Shown here: positions 51,771 through 61,600 of the stretch, piece by piece
How the letters are laid out: each line of letters starts with the position of its first letter
Numbering within the stretch: the stretch's first letter is position 1
Source: Cyclobacteriaceae bacterium
GTDB lineage: Bacteria > Bacteroidota > Bacteroidia > Cytophagales > Cyclobacteriaceae
NCBI GenBank assembly: GCA_958296015.1
Contig: CATQIH010000018.1
Coordinates: forward strand, 119,859 to 183,858
DNA length: 64,000 nt
Direction: 5' to 3'
Position numbers and translations under genes: made by a program
The notes under the pieces: model-generated
The model's database searches: none
What the model was told of the DNA's origin: nothing
What the model saw: the letters and a program-made list of their open reading frames with translations, nothing else

Positions 51771-52085
51771 TCAGACTTCTCGGTAATTCCCGGTTTGGAG
51801 GTATTGCTGAACCGATTGCCTGTAGTGGTCGCCAATAGGAATTTCTTTATCGCCAATTTCCATATCATGTTGGGTGTAAGCAGCGATTTTGTCAACATTT
51901 ACAATGTAAGAACAATGAATTCGTAGAAACCGATGGTCAAGCAAATCTTGAAAAGCAGTGATGCTGTATTTAACGGTATGTTTTTCGTTTATTAAGTAAA
52001 TGATGATATAATCTTTTAGGCTCTCAATGTACAGAACCGTATCCAACAGTAACTTTACCTGCTTCCGATTTTTTCTGATTTGATC
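51771..52085 (-). pseudogene. truncated LytTR DNA-binding domain (response-regulator remnant)
   Basis: The minus frame reads 'IRKNRKQVKLLLDTVLYIES', 'LKDYIIIYLINEKHTVKYSI' and 'LLDHRFLRIHCSYIVNVDKI', a recognisable LytTR domain. A stop at 52086-52088 cuts it off, and no receiver domain precedes it. An ATG at 52046 could begin a 91-residue protein missing the first strands. It abuts a 5'-truncated outer-membrane barrel gene on the other strand, marking a rearrangement junction near 52088. Confidence 0.75.
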
Positions 52086-52090
52086 TTAAT

Positions 52091-53100
52091 GAAAACGGAG
52101 TGAAGATCAGGAATGAGAAGTTATCCAGTAATTTTGAGTACAACGAAAGCGTGCCGGGTATATCAATGTTAAAGGAAACATCTACAACAAAGTTAATTAT
52201 AGCCTGGGAGCAAGGGCAGAGCTGACAGATTATACTTTGTTTACTAGTGTTGATGGCGGGAGCGTGATAAAAGACCGCTATGTCAACGTGTTTCCCAACG
52301 CTTCCGTAGATGCAAAATTATCAGATAAAACCAATGCTTATTTCACCTACTCATCCAGAATCAACCGCCCTTCCTATCAGTCGCTAAACCCTTTCATCAT
52401 CTATCAGGATGCTTTTACTTCCATACAAGGAAATCCTAATATTCAACCGGCCAAAGTCCATGCCCTTGAAGTGGGCGGAGCCATGAACGATTGGAGCCTA
52501 AAGCTGGGATACAACCATACCATAGACCCCATTGACGGCGGAGCTTTTCAGTCGGAGAAAGACTCCAGGGTGTATATTTTACGGGGCACGAATTTAAGCA
52601 GAAAGCACGCTTATTTTGCCTCAATGTCTAACAATGTCAATCTGAAATGGTGGAGATCAATCAATACGGCAAGCATCAGTTATGATCATGCCATTGATGA
52701 TACCGGCGTGTTTGGCACTAATACCAATCAACCTTATTACTACGTATATTCTCAAAATAGTTTTGATATAAAAAATTGGGTTACCTTCTATCTGACCGGA
52801 TGGTATTTGAGCAACAAACAAGACGGAATCACCTTTGAAAAAGATTATTCTTCGGTAAATATTGGGCCGGAAAAGAAATTGCTAAACAATACCATCACCT
52901 GTAACCTTGATTTCAACGACATTTTTTACCAAGTCAGGGCTGCCGTAGAATACAAATTAGGCATAACAGATATTGTCTATGGAAGGAAGTTTACGACAAA
53001 TTATATCCGGTTTTCAATGTCCTATAACTTTGGGAATTTGAAAAAATTTAACTACCAGAACAAGGACGTAGGTGCATCAGAAACCCAAAGGGTTCAATAA
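52091..53100 (+). pseudogene. 5'-truncated TonB-type outer-membrane beta-barrel protein
   Basis: From about 52155 the frame encodes 'GYINVKGNIYNKVNYSLGAR', then 'RINRPSYQSLNPFIIYQDAF', 'GNPNIQPAKVHALEVGGAMN' and the C-terminal strand 'TTNYIRFSMSYNFGNLKKF'. This is the last third of the outer membrane beta-barrel family (OMP_b-brl_3) of TonB-dependent proteins. Upstream (52091-52150) the homologous stretch 'NEKLSSNFEYNESV' is in another frame, so there is a frameshift near 52150. The plug and most of the barrel are missing. Confidence 0.75.
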
Positions 53101-53228
53101 TATGTTCCTGCTTCAATTCATTTTCATCTTTTAAATATGTAAGTAGCATTCTTGAGCGCACAAAACAGGATATGAAAGAAGTATAACTACATTTAAGAAG
53201 GTAAAATAAAGCAAGCAAAACAAGTTAT

Positions 53229-54038
53229 ATGAAAACTTTAAAAACCGGTCAATTCTATGGAAACACCAATGAAATTATCCATTTGAATGGCATCACATTG
53301 ACCGATACAGCATATACCCATGATAAAGTTGATTGGCATCACCATGAAAATGCCTATTTTACCTTTATTCTGGAAGGAAGTCTACTAGAAGGAAACAAAA
53401 AAGAGATCTATCGATGCTCGGCTGGGAGCCTGTTGTTTCACAATTGGCAGGAAGCCCACTACAACATAAAACCCAAAGGCTTTACCCGTGGCTTTCATGT
53501 TGAACTGGAACACACCTGGTTCAATTCGCTCGACATCAAACTGGATGCTATACAAGGAAGTATTCATATCATGAATCCAAAATCAAAAATATTGCTATAT
53601 AGGATTTTTAAAGAAACCAAAGCAAACGATAATACAAGTTACTTAGCTATTCAGGCTTTACTGCTGGAAACCATCGCCCAAATGGTTGGCGATTTGGAGG
53701 CTGCTCACAGAAAAACACCTTCCTGGGTTTTTAAGATACGGGATATTTTACACGATACATTCTCCGAAAACTGGACGCTTGAGATATTAGCGCAATCGTT
53801 AGAAATCCATCCAGTCCATCTATCCAGAGACTTTTCCAAACACTTTCATTGCACCCTGGGCAACTATATTAGAAGCATCAAAATCCAGCGAGCACTTGCC
53901 TTACTTCCCGACAAAAATCTTTCTTTAACTGATATTGCTTTAGCATGTGGGTTTGCCGATCAGAGCCACTTTATCCGGTGCTTCAAAGCAACGAATAATA
54001 TCACACCTTCTCATTTCCGAAAATTTTTGTTACGGTAA
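53229..54038 (+). CDS. AraC-family transcriptional regulator
   Basis: 269 residues. N-terminal cupin with 'DWHHHENAYFTFILEGSLLEG' and 'SAGSLLFHNWQEAHYNIKP'. C-terminal HTH pair 'TLEILAQSLEIHPVHLSRDFSKHFHCTLGNYI' and 'SLTDIALACGFADQSHFIRCFKATNNITPSHFR'. It lies 70 bp upstream of the serine-hydrolase gene, which it may control. It belongs to the segment inserted into the permease array. Confidence 0.88.
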   Translation: MKTLKTGQFYGNTNEIIHLNGITLTDTAYTHDKVDWHHHENAYFTFILEGSLLEGNKKEIYRCSAGSLLFHNWQEAHYNIKPKGFTRGFHVELEHTWFNSLDIKLDAIQGSIHIMNPKSKILLYRIFKETKANDNTSYLAIQALLLETIAQMVGDLEAAHRKTPSWVFKIRDILHDTFSENWTLEILAQSLEIHPVHLSRDFSKHFHCTLGNYIRSIKIQRALALLPDKNLSLTDIALACGFADQSHFIRCFKATNNITPSHFRKFLLR

Positions 54039-54108
54039 ACGGAGATGTTAATTTTGTGCTATTTTGGCCAAGATTTAGTGAATATTTTTGGTCTGCTAAA
54101 CTAAAAAT

Positions 54109-55788
54109 ATGAACGCTATGCACCTGAATTGCTATTTGCTGTTAACTATTTCTCTTCTAGTTTGTACATCCAAGCTGTGTGGACAACAGCAAGATATTGT
54201 CAAAACTGAAGGAATCACTTCGGCTTTACATCAAGCTAATGTAGGCAAGATTACTTTTGCTGCCAAAGAAATTCCGATAGATAATTATGAGAAATCAGAT
54301 TTTTTAACTTCTTATACATTAACCCCCAAAAGCAAATTGTTTATGACGGTTTTCATGGGAAACTCCTTGACAAATTACCTACATCGCCTGGCTCCCGAAT
54401 TATCTCCCGAAGAACTTGCTAAAATCGGCAACTACCAGTTTTCCTTTTATATGGATAATCAATTAGTTTATCAGGATAATCTACATCCAGGTGCTCCTTA
54501 TGCTAAAGATAAACATACCCAAACTGTACTCAGTAAGCCTTTAATAGATCATCCATTTCCTGATTGGTGGAGCACTTATCTGTGGCTCAGATTTACAAAC
54601 AATGGAGGTGATAGCACATTGACAGAGGGCAAACATTCATTTAAAATGGAAATTCGCCCCTACTTAGCAAACCCCGGCTTGAAAGTAGGAGAACTGATAG
54701 CAACAGGTATGTTGGCATTGGATGTCAAAAAGCCTGAACTTGATATTGCCTCGATTCAAGATTCCATTCAATTGAGAGAAGTCAAACCTTATCATGGACT
54801 GCCGGTATCCGATGAAGGATTTGATAGAGATAAAATTAAAGCGTTGAAGGCAAAAGTGGATGCAGAAATTTTTAAAAATATTACCAGTATTGTAGCCTTA
54901 AAGAACGGCAAAATACTGGTAGAAGAGTATTTCAATAGTGCCAACCGAAATACGCTGCATGATGTGCGCTCAGTAGGAAAGTCGTTTGCCTCAACTGTGA
55001 TGGGCATTGCGATAGATGAAGGGTTGCTGAAAAACGAAAATCAGACATTAAAAGAGTTTTATCATTTAAAAGCGTATGATCATCATGCTCCAGAGAAGGA
55101 AAATATATCGCTTAAAGACTTATTAACCATGAGTTCAGCTTTTGAAGGCAATGACGATGATGGGCAGTCGGCAGGCAATGAAGAAAGAATGTATCCTACC
55201 GAAAATTGGGTGGCATTCACTTTGAATTTACCAGTTGTTCCTACCAAAAAAGGTCAATGGACTTATTTCACGGCTGGCGTAGTATTGCTGGGCGATGTTT
55301 TGGATAAAAACGTACCGGGAGGACTTGAAAAATATGCAGACGCGAGACTTTTCAAACCCCTCGGCATTACCAAGTATAAGTGGCAATACACACCGCAAAA
55401 AGTAGCGAATACAGCCGGTGGTATTCAAATGAATAGCCTGGATTTTGCCAAATATGGACAGCTTTATAAAAACGGCGGAAAGTGGAACGGAAAACAAATA
55501 ATACCCAAAGAATGGGTAAACAAAACCTTTACGAAGCATAGATCGGTTGCCGACAGAAAGAATGAATATTACGGCTATTTATTTTGGAATAAGAAGTATC
55601 AGGTAAATGGCTACGATTATGAAACCTTCTACTGCGCCGGAAACGGAGGCAACAAAATATTTGTCTTCAAAGACCAGCCTTTGGTAGTTGTAGTAACAGC
55701 CACAGCATTCAATGCGCCTTACAGTCACTTACAGGTAGATAAAATGATGGAAGATTATATTTTGCCCGCAGTTCTACAAAACAAATAA
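54109..55788 (+). CDS. serine hydrolase, class C beta-lactamase fold
   Basis: 559 residues with a signal peptide (to about 'SKLCGQQ'). The N-terminal 220 residues are an extension of unknown role. The beta-lactamase-like domain (about 245-555) has SxxK in 'DVRSVGKSFASTVMGIAIDE', a Tyr element in 'WTYFTAGVVLLGDVL', and GNGG in 'FYCAGNGGNKIF' in place of KTG. It is probably a periplasmic esterase or peptidase rather than an antibiotic-hydrolysing enzyme. It is likely controlled by the AraC gene upstream. Confidence 0.83.
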   Translation: MNAMHLNCYLLLTISLLVCTSKLCGQQQDIVKTEGITSALHQANVGKITFAAKEIPIDNYEKSDFLTSYTLTPKSKLFMTVFMGNSLTNYLHRLAPELSPEELAKIGNYQFSFYMDNQLVYQDNLHPGAPYAKDKHTQTVLSKPLIDHPFPDWWSTYLWLRFTNNGGDSTLTEGKHSFKMEIRPYLANPGLKVGELIATGMLALDVKKPELDIASIQDSIQLREVKPYHGLPVSDEGFDRDKIKALKAKVDAEIFKNITSIVALKNGKILVEEYFNSANRNTLHDVRSVGKSFASTVMGIAIDEGLLKNENQTLKEFYHLKAYDHHAPEKENISLKDLLTMSSAFEGNDDDGQSAGNEERMYPTENWVAFTLNLPVVPTKKGQWTYFTAGVVLLGDVLDKNVPGGLEKYADARLFKPLGITKYKWQYTPQKVANTAGGIQMNSLDFAKYGQLYKNGGKWNGKQIIPKEWVNKTFTKHRSVADRKNEYYGYLFWNKKYQVNGYDYETFYCAGNGGNKIFVFKDQPLVVVVTATAFNAPYSHLQVDKMMEDYILPAVLQNK

Positions 55789-55811
55789 AGTTTTATCTAT
55801 TCACATCTTTT

Positions 55812-55979
55812 TATGCGTTGGGTCAATGGCTGGATGGATTTGCCTTCCGCATTGACATCGGTGCCTGGGTATTTGTTTTTGCTGGCCTGGTATCCTTTCT
55901 GGTAGCGATGGCGACCATCAGTTTCCAAACCCTACGAACTGCCTTGGCCAATCCGGTGGATAGCTCACGGAGCGAATAG
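55812..55979 (+). pseudogene. 3' remnant of a sixth FtsX-like permease
   Basis: The frame reads 'YALGQWLDGFAFRIDIGAWV', 'FAGLVSFLVAMATISFQTLR', 'TALANPVDSSRSE' and stop. It corresponds to the last 55 residues of the array permeases, compare permease 4 'YALGQWLEGFAYRVAVPWW' and NPVDSLRSE. No upstream part exists. It begins 23 bp after the serine-hydrolase stop, so the 51.7-55.8 kb segment has replaced the body of this gene. Confidence 0.88.
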
Positions 55980-56045
55980 GACTGGCTGGGGATATTTTAG
56001 GTTCAACATGTTTTTGTTGATATATTCGCAGAAGCATAAGCCTCT

Positions 56046-56864
56046 ATGAAAAGAAGCAACCTAAAATACCTCCTGATCACCGCACTGATCATTTGCTGCC
56101 TGATCGCTACGCTGTGGTATCTGAAAAATAAGCAGCAACCTCAGCCTTCTGCCGATAAAGTACCTGAAACGAAGGCTGTCGCTTTATCAGATTATCTGCC
56201 GAGTCATCAGCAAAGCGAGCTGGTGATCCATACCAACTTTACACTGGTCTATTCCGAAAAAGATGAGCAGGCACGCTGGGTGGCCTATCAGCTTACCCGT
56301 GCAGAAGTAGAAGTCAACACCCAGCGTAGCGAAAACTTCCGGGAAGACCCGCTGATCCTGACAGGCTCGGCTTCGCTGGAGGATTATCGTGGTTCGGGCT
56401 ACGACCGTGGGCACCTGGCACCTGCCGGTGATATGGGTTTTACGCCCAAAGCCATGAGCGAAAGCTTTTATCTATCCAACATCAGTCCGCAAGACCCGGA
56501 GTTCAACCGGGGCATCTGGCGTGAGCTGGAAGAAAAAACGCGTAAATGGGCGGTAGCCGATGGTAGCCTGTACATCGTCACCGGCCCGGTGCTGAAAGAT
56601 AGAAGGCGCAAAAGTATAGGGGCAAACAAAGTAACGGTGCCCGCCAGATTCTACAAAGTGCTGCTCGACTACCAGCCGCCCAAACGCATCAGGGCCATTG
56701 CTTTTCTGATGTCCAACAAAGGAAGCAACAAGCCTTTGCAAACTTTTGCCGTGAGCATAGATGCAGTGGAAGAAGCCACCGGGCTGGACTTCTTTCCTGC
56801 GTTAGCCGATGATGTTGAAACGCCGCTGGAGTCTGCCATCCGGCTGCAAGGCTGGCTCAATTAA
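56046..56864 (+). CDS. DNA/RNA non-specific endonuclease, membrane-anchored or secreted
   Basis: 272 residues. N-terminal hydrophobic segment 'YLLITALIICCLIATLWYL' (about 9-27), then a linker and the nuclease domain. The DRGH motif with catalytic His is in 'YDRGHLAPAGDMGFTPKAMS', and the metal-binding Asn region is 'SNISPQDPEFNRGIWRELEE'. It is of the Serratia-nuclease-like type. It should act outside the cytoplasm, either in nutrient scavenging from DNA or against foreign DNA. Its end overlaps the convergent FG-GAP gene by 8 bp. Confidence 0.9.
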   Translation: MKRSNLKYLLITALIICCLIATLWYLKNKQQPQPSADKVPETKAVALSDYLPSHQQSELVIHTNFTLVYSEKDEQARWVAYQLTRAEVEVNTQRSENFREDPLILTGSASLEDYRGSGYDRGHLAPAGDMGFTPKAMSESFYLSNISPQDPEFNRGIWRELEEKTRKWAVADGSLYIVTGPVLKDRRRKSIGANKVTVPARFYKVLLDYQPPKRIRAIAFLMSNKGSNKPLQTFAVSIDAVEEATGLDFFPALADDVETPLESAIRLQGWLN

Positions 56865-58035
56865 TCTTGTTGGCTCCTTCAATACGGTTGTTCCAGTAGA
56901 TTTTCAGGTTCTTCGTACTTCTTCCGGCAGCCACAATATCCAGGTCACCGTCCATGTCCAGGTCAGCTATTTTCAGATCTTCGCAGGCCATGCCGTCATC
57001 AATATAGAAATGCATCCAGCCGTCGCCATCCTCATCTACAGGCACAAAGAGTTTGATGCCTACTTTTCCTTCCTGGTTAGGATCGCGCCAGCCTACTACA
57101 ATCTGATCGCGGCCCAGGCCCAGCAGATCAGCACAGGCAATGGCATGTCCCTGGTTCATCTGGTCGTATAATATCGTTCGGTTTTCAAAGTCATTTCCCA
57201 GGTAAGCCACCAGCCGGTTGCCGTGCATCGGTTCTATGGTCGCAATAAACCGCTGTGGCGTGTCGGGGCGCAATGTGCCCAGGCTAACCTCGCCAGTAGG
57301 TTGGTGAAGTGCCGGTAGCCTGTCCTTTTGCCATGCCTGACCGCAATACGTGAACCGCACGATGCCCTCTTTGCCAGCTACCCAAAGCCGCGTAGTATCT
57401 TGCTGCTCCGATTGCGTCATATTGTGTGTCAGATGCATCGATTGGTCTATGAGCACCGTATCCCATTTGTCTGTGGGGTTTTCCGGCATCTGGTAAGCCA
57501 TCAGCTTCACGCCTGCTCCTTTGCCGTCTTTGTTGCCCCGGCCATGCAAGGGCAATACTACCAACTGGTGACGGCCAGGCTGTGTTTGCACCCATTGCAT
57601 CCGGTGTACGGTAGGCTCGTGAGGAAGTGTCACAGGTTGCCAGATATCCTGCGGGTTTTCAGGACGCATCAGGTAAAATACAGCTCCCGAAGCAGTTGTG
57701 TCGGTAGTTTCCGAAGGGTTCCACTGTGCACCTACGGCAACTTCTACCTTGCCATCCCCGTCGATGTCCTGTGCGGCAATGCAGACGTTGTCGCGTTCGG
57801 TAAGGTGGTCGGCCATCACAAACCGCTGCCAGTCGCCATTGCGGTACCATACAATCTGATGCTGGTCGGCCAGCAGTATATCAGGGAGTTTGTCGCCATC
57901 CACATCTCCAATGGCAAGGCCGTACCCAATGTCGATGTTGTCGATTTTTTCCTCTGTAAAATCAGGCCGGATTTGCTGTGCCCCAGCGTAAAAGCATGTG
58001 CAACCCAGAAGGCAAAAAATATAAGCTGATTTCAT
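56857..58035 (-). CDS. FG-GAP/VCBS-repeat secreted protein
   Basis: 392 residues from ATG 58035 (MKSAYIFCLLGCTCFYAGAQ, signal peptide). Repeated calcium-loop motifs DxDxDGxxD are seen: 'GDVDGDKLPDILLAD', 'QDIDGDGKVEVAVGA', 'DEDGDGWMHFY', 'DLDMDGDLDIVAAG'. It should form a beta-propeller similar to integrin-like or polysaccharide-lyase-associated propellers. No catalytic domain is evident. It is presumably extracellular or periplasmic. Confidence 0.85.
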   Translation of the reverse strand: MKSAYIFCLLGCTCFYAGAQQIRPDFTEEKIDNIDIGYGLAIGDVDGDKLPDILLADQHQIVWYRNGDWQRFVMADHLTERDNVCIAAQDIDGDGKVEVAVGAQWNPSETTDTTASGAVFYLMRPENPQDIWQPVTLPHEPTVHRMQWVQTQPGRHQLVVLPLHGRGNKDGKGAGVKLMAYQMPENPTDKWDTVLIDQSMHLTHNMTQSEQQDTTRLWVAGKEGIVRFTYCGQAWQKDRLPALHQPTGEVSLGTLRPDTPQRFIATIEPMHGNRLVAYLGNDFENRTILYDQMNQGHAIACADLLGLGRDQIVVGWRDPNQEGKVGIKLFVPVDEDGDGWMHFYIDDGMACEDLKIADLDMDGDLDIVAAGRSTKNLKIYWNNRIEGANKIN

Positions 58036-58309
58036 AATGTTATTATTTACTGATTTTTTAAATAAGTGCGATTTCACACAAATGGAAATATTACTATACA
58101 AAGTTATATAATATATTAGATTAGTACAGTGAAATCGGTGTAAAATGTGAAAATGATTATCAAACCAGTTTAGTACAGTAGATCAAAAAATGGTTCAACC
58201 CCGCAAATATGACTTATAAGCATACAATGTGCTACGGATTTGGCAAAATATTTATAATGGTATCACTATTCTGAATCAAACGAATGTTTTATAAACCGCA
58301 AACTGAATT

Positions 58310-58537
58310 ATGACACAATTTACAAAACTCAATGACTTTAGCACCGCCGATTTGTTTTCCGGCGACGATTTCTTCAATAGCACAGATACGCATCAACACG
58401 ACTGGAACCTTTCTCCGGAAGAAGATCAGTTTGACCCGGAAGAGGACACTTGGGAGCAGGTAGATGACAACAACCTGGACTTTGACGAGATGGATGATTT
58501 TGATGAAGACGTTGACAATTTTCATGGGGCCTTCTGA
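58310..58537 (+). CDS. very acidic small protein of unknown function
   Basis: 75 residues dominated by Asp and Glu ('EEDQFDPEEDTWEQVDD', 'DFDEMDDFDEDVDNF'), with no hydrophobic core, Cys or signal. It is probably disordered and may bind metal or a basic partner. It is followed 40 bp later by a strong terminator, which supports a real, separately transcribed gene. Not recognised. Confidence 0.55.
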   Translation: MTQFTKLNDFSTADLFSGDDFFNSTDTHQHDWNLSPEEDQFDPEEDTWEQVDDNNLDFDEMDDFDEDVDNFHGAF

Positions 58538-58576
58538 ATTCTTTGTAAGCACTAAAGCAGCGTCCTGCAAATTAGG

Positions 58577-58605
58577 CTAATGAGCAAAATCTCATTAGTT
58601 TTTTT
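58577..58605 (+). terminator. terminator after the acidic small gene
   Basis: Perfect 8-bp stem CTAATGAG (58577-58584) with CTCATTAG (58591-58598), loop CAAAAT, followed by T7. Confidence 0.88.
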
Positions 58606-58682
58606 GTTTTCATTTATCCAAATATTTTTTAATTTGACGGGCAATACAAATATATACACAACTTGCATACGTGCTGTCCAAT

Positions 58683-61600
58683 ATGAATGATCGCCATAAT
58701 TTTCACAGTAAGTTTTTAGAAACGTTGCTACTACTTGCTGCCCTGTCAGGCTGTAGCCAGAAGTCTTCGGAAATAGTCAACTATGATAGTTTGTCTATAA
58801 AAGAAAAACGCCTCCCGCAATATGCTACCTCCGGTCTCACAGTAGCTCCGGACCTTGAGGTTACCCTATTTGCTGCCGAGCCAACCCTGACCAACCCTAC
58901 CAACATGGATATTGATAGCCGGGGCAGGGTATGGGTATGCGAAGGCTACAATTATCGCCCGGAACTCAACCCCGGTAATCCTACCAAAGAGGAGGGCGAC
59001 CGTATCCTGATCATGGAAGATACCAATGGTGATGGTACAGCTGATAAGTCCACGGTTTTTTATCAGGGCAATGATGTCAACGCCGCCCTGGGCATCAAAG
59101 TGCTGGGCAATAAGGCAATTGTTTCCTGTAGTCCCAATGTGCTGGTGCTCACTGATACGGATGGAGATGACAAGGCAGATAAGAAAGAAATATTGTTCAG
59201 CCACATTGCAGGGGTACAACATGACCATGCCATTCATGCTTTTGTGTTTGGTCCGGATGGTAAACTGTATTTCAACTTTGGCAACCAGGGAGAGCACCTG
59301 ATGGACAAAGACGGCAACCCCATCACAGAGCAAACAGGCACCAAAGTGGCCAATGAAGGCAACCCCTACCGCCAGGGCATGGTCTTCCGCGTCAATCCTG
59401 ATGGTACCGATCTGGAAGTGTTAGGACACAACTTCCGAAACAATTACGAAGTAGCCGTAGATGCCTTTGGTACCCTGTGGCAGTCTGATAATGACGATGA
59501 TGGCAACAAAGGTGTACGCATCAACTACGTCATGGAATATGGCAACTACGGCTATGTGGATGCCATGACCGGTGAAGACTGGCGCACCTACCGCACAGGT
59601 ATGGCAGAGGAAATCCCCCGTCGCCATTGGCACCTCAACGACCCTGGCGTAGTGCCCAACCTGCTGCAAACCGGAGCCGGGTCTCCCACCGGTATGTTGG
59701 TGTATGAAGGTACACTGCTGCCAGAGCGTTTCCGCAACCAACTGATCCATGCCGATGCAGGTCCCAATGTGGTAAGAGCCTATGCAGTATCCAATGATGG
59801 TGCGGGCTATACTGCCAAGATTATCGATATCGTGAAAGGCAAAGACCAATGGTTTCGTCCTTCCGACGTGTGCATCGCACCGGATGGCTCCCTGTTTATT
59901 GCCGACTGGTATGATCCGGGTGTAGGCGGGCACCAGGTGGGAGATTTGCAGCAGGGACGTATCTTCCGCGTAGCGCCAAAAGATACTCCATATAAGGTAG
60001 AGTCACCTGACCTTTCCACACCTGAAAAGGCAGTAGCTGCGTTGAAAAATCCAAACATGTCTGTGCGCTATCTTGCCTGGAACAAGCTGCACAACTGGGG
60101 CACAGAGGCAGAGCCAGCACTGCAAGCGATGCTATCTTCCGAAGAACCGCGGCATCAGGCACAGGCTTACTGGCTGCTCTCCAAGATCAAAGGTAAAGGC
60201 AAGCAATATGTGATGCAGGCACTGAAAAGCAATAATCCGGACATCCGCATCACGGGCATCCGCATGGCGCGGCAACTGGATATGGATATAATGCCTGTAT
60301 TGCAGAAAGCAGCCAAAGACGAATCGCCGCAGGTGAGGCGTGAAGCAGCTATTGCCCTGCGTTACCTGGACTCACCGGCAGCCAATACATTATGGGCCGA
60401 GTTGGCCATGCAACATGATGGCAAAGACCGCTGGTACCTGGAAGCCCTGGGCATTGGGTCTGATAGGTATCCTGACCAACGTTTTGCGGCCTGGATGGAA
60501 AAAAACAACGATGACTGGGATACCCCTGCTGGCAGAGACATCATCTGGCGCAGCCGATCTGAAGAGGCGGTGCCGTTGCTGGGTAAGATCATCGAAAGCT
60601 CAGAGTCAGATACTTACCAGGACAGGCTGCGCTATTTCAGGGCATTTGATTTTCATCCGGGCCAAACCAAACAGCAGGTACTGGCCGACTTGGCTACCCG
60701 GCAGCATCCTAACCAGGAATCTATCACCCTGCTGGCCCTGAGTCACATGGACCCACAGGTTGTCGGGCAGTCGCCCAAGCTAAAGGCTGCACTAACTGCT
60801 TCGCTACAGGGCGTAAAAGGTACGCAGGAATACCTGGAAATGATTAAAAAATATGAGCTTACCAATTATAACAGCGACCTGCTGGTACTGGCACTGGAGA
60901 AATCCGGCGAAGAAATCGGCAGTGAAGCTACCAAGGTGCTGCTGGATATGGGAGGCAAACCTATGGTTGAGAAACTACTCTCCGGCAACGATGAAGACGA
61001 AAAGCATAAAATGGTAGCTTCTCTGAAAAGGGTCAACAATGACAATGCTGTAGCAGTGCTGGTGTCTGTCATCCTCAATCAGGATCAACCCAAAGCCTTC
61101 AGAGAAGATGCCGTGATGGCACTGGCTGGCAGTTGGGCTGGCGAAGATCAACTAATGGAACTTATTCATAGCGGTGATCTACGCTCCGATCTGGATTCGG
61201 CAGCCATGCAGGTCTTCTCTATGGCTATGCGGAGTACGATGTATGGAGAAGCTGCCGGGCTGCTCAACGTCACAGACAGTCTTTCCAAATCTACATTGGC
61301 ACCGGTAAGCCAGCTGGTGAGTATGCAGGGTGATGCCGACAACGGAAAAACTGTTTTTAGCAAGGTGTGCCAAAACTGTCATATGGTAGGAGAAAAAGGA
61401 GTGGATTATGGCCCGGCTCTGACAGAAATTGGCGATAAACTGCCCAAAGAAGGCTTGTATCATGCCATTTTAGATCCCAGCGCAGGTATCAGCTTTGGGT
61501 ACGAAGGCTACCATGTGACGCTCAAAGACGGCAGTATAGTCAACGGTTATATTCTTAGCAAAACAGAAGATGAATTGCGCATGCGCATGTATGGTGGGCT

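Noticed and set aside
57328..58029. Plus-strand open frame opposite the FG-GAP gene
   Set aside because: Shadow frame; the minus strand shows signal peptide and calcium-loop repeats.
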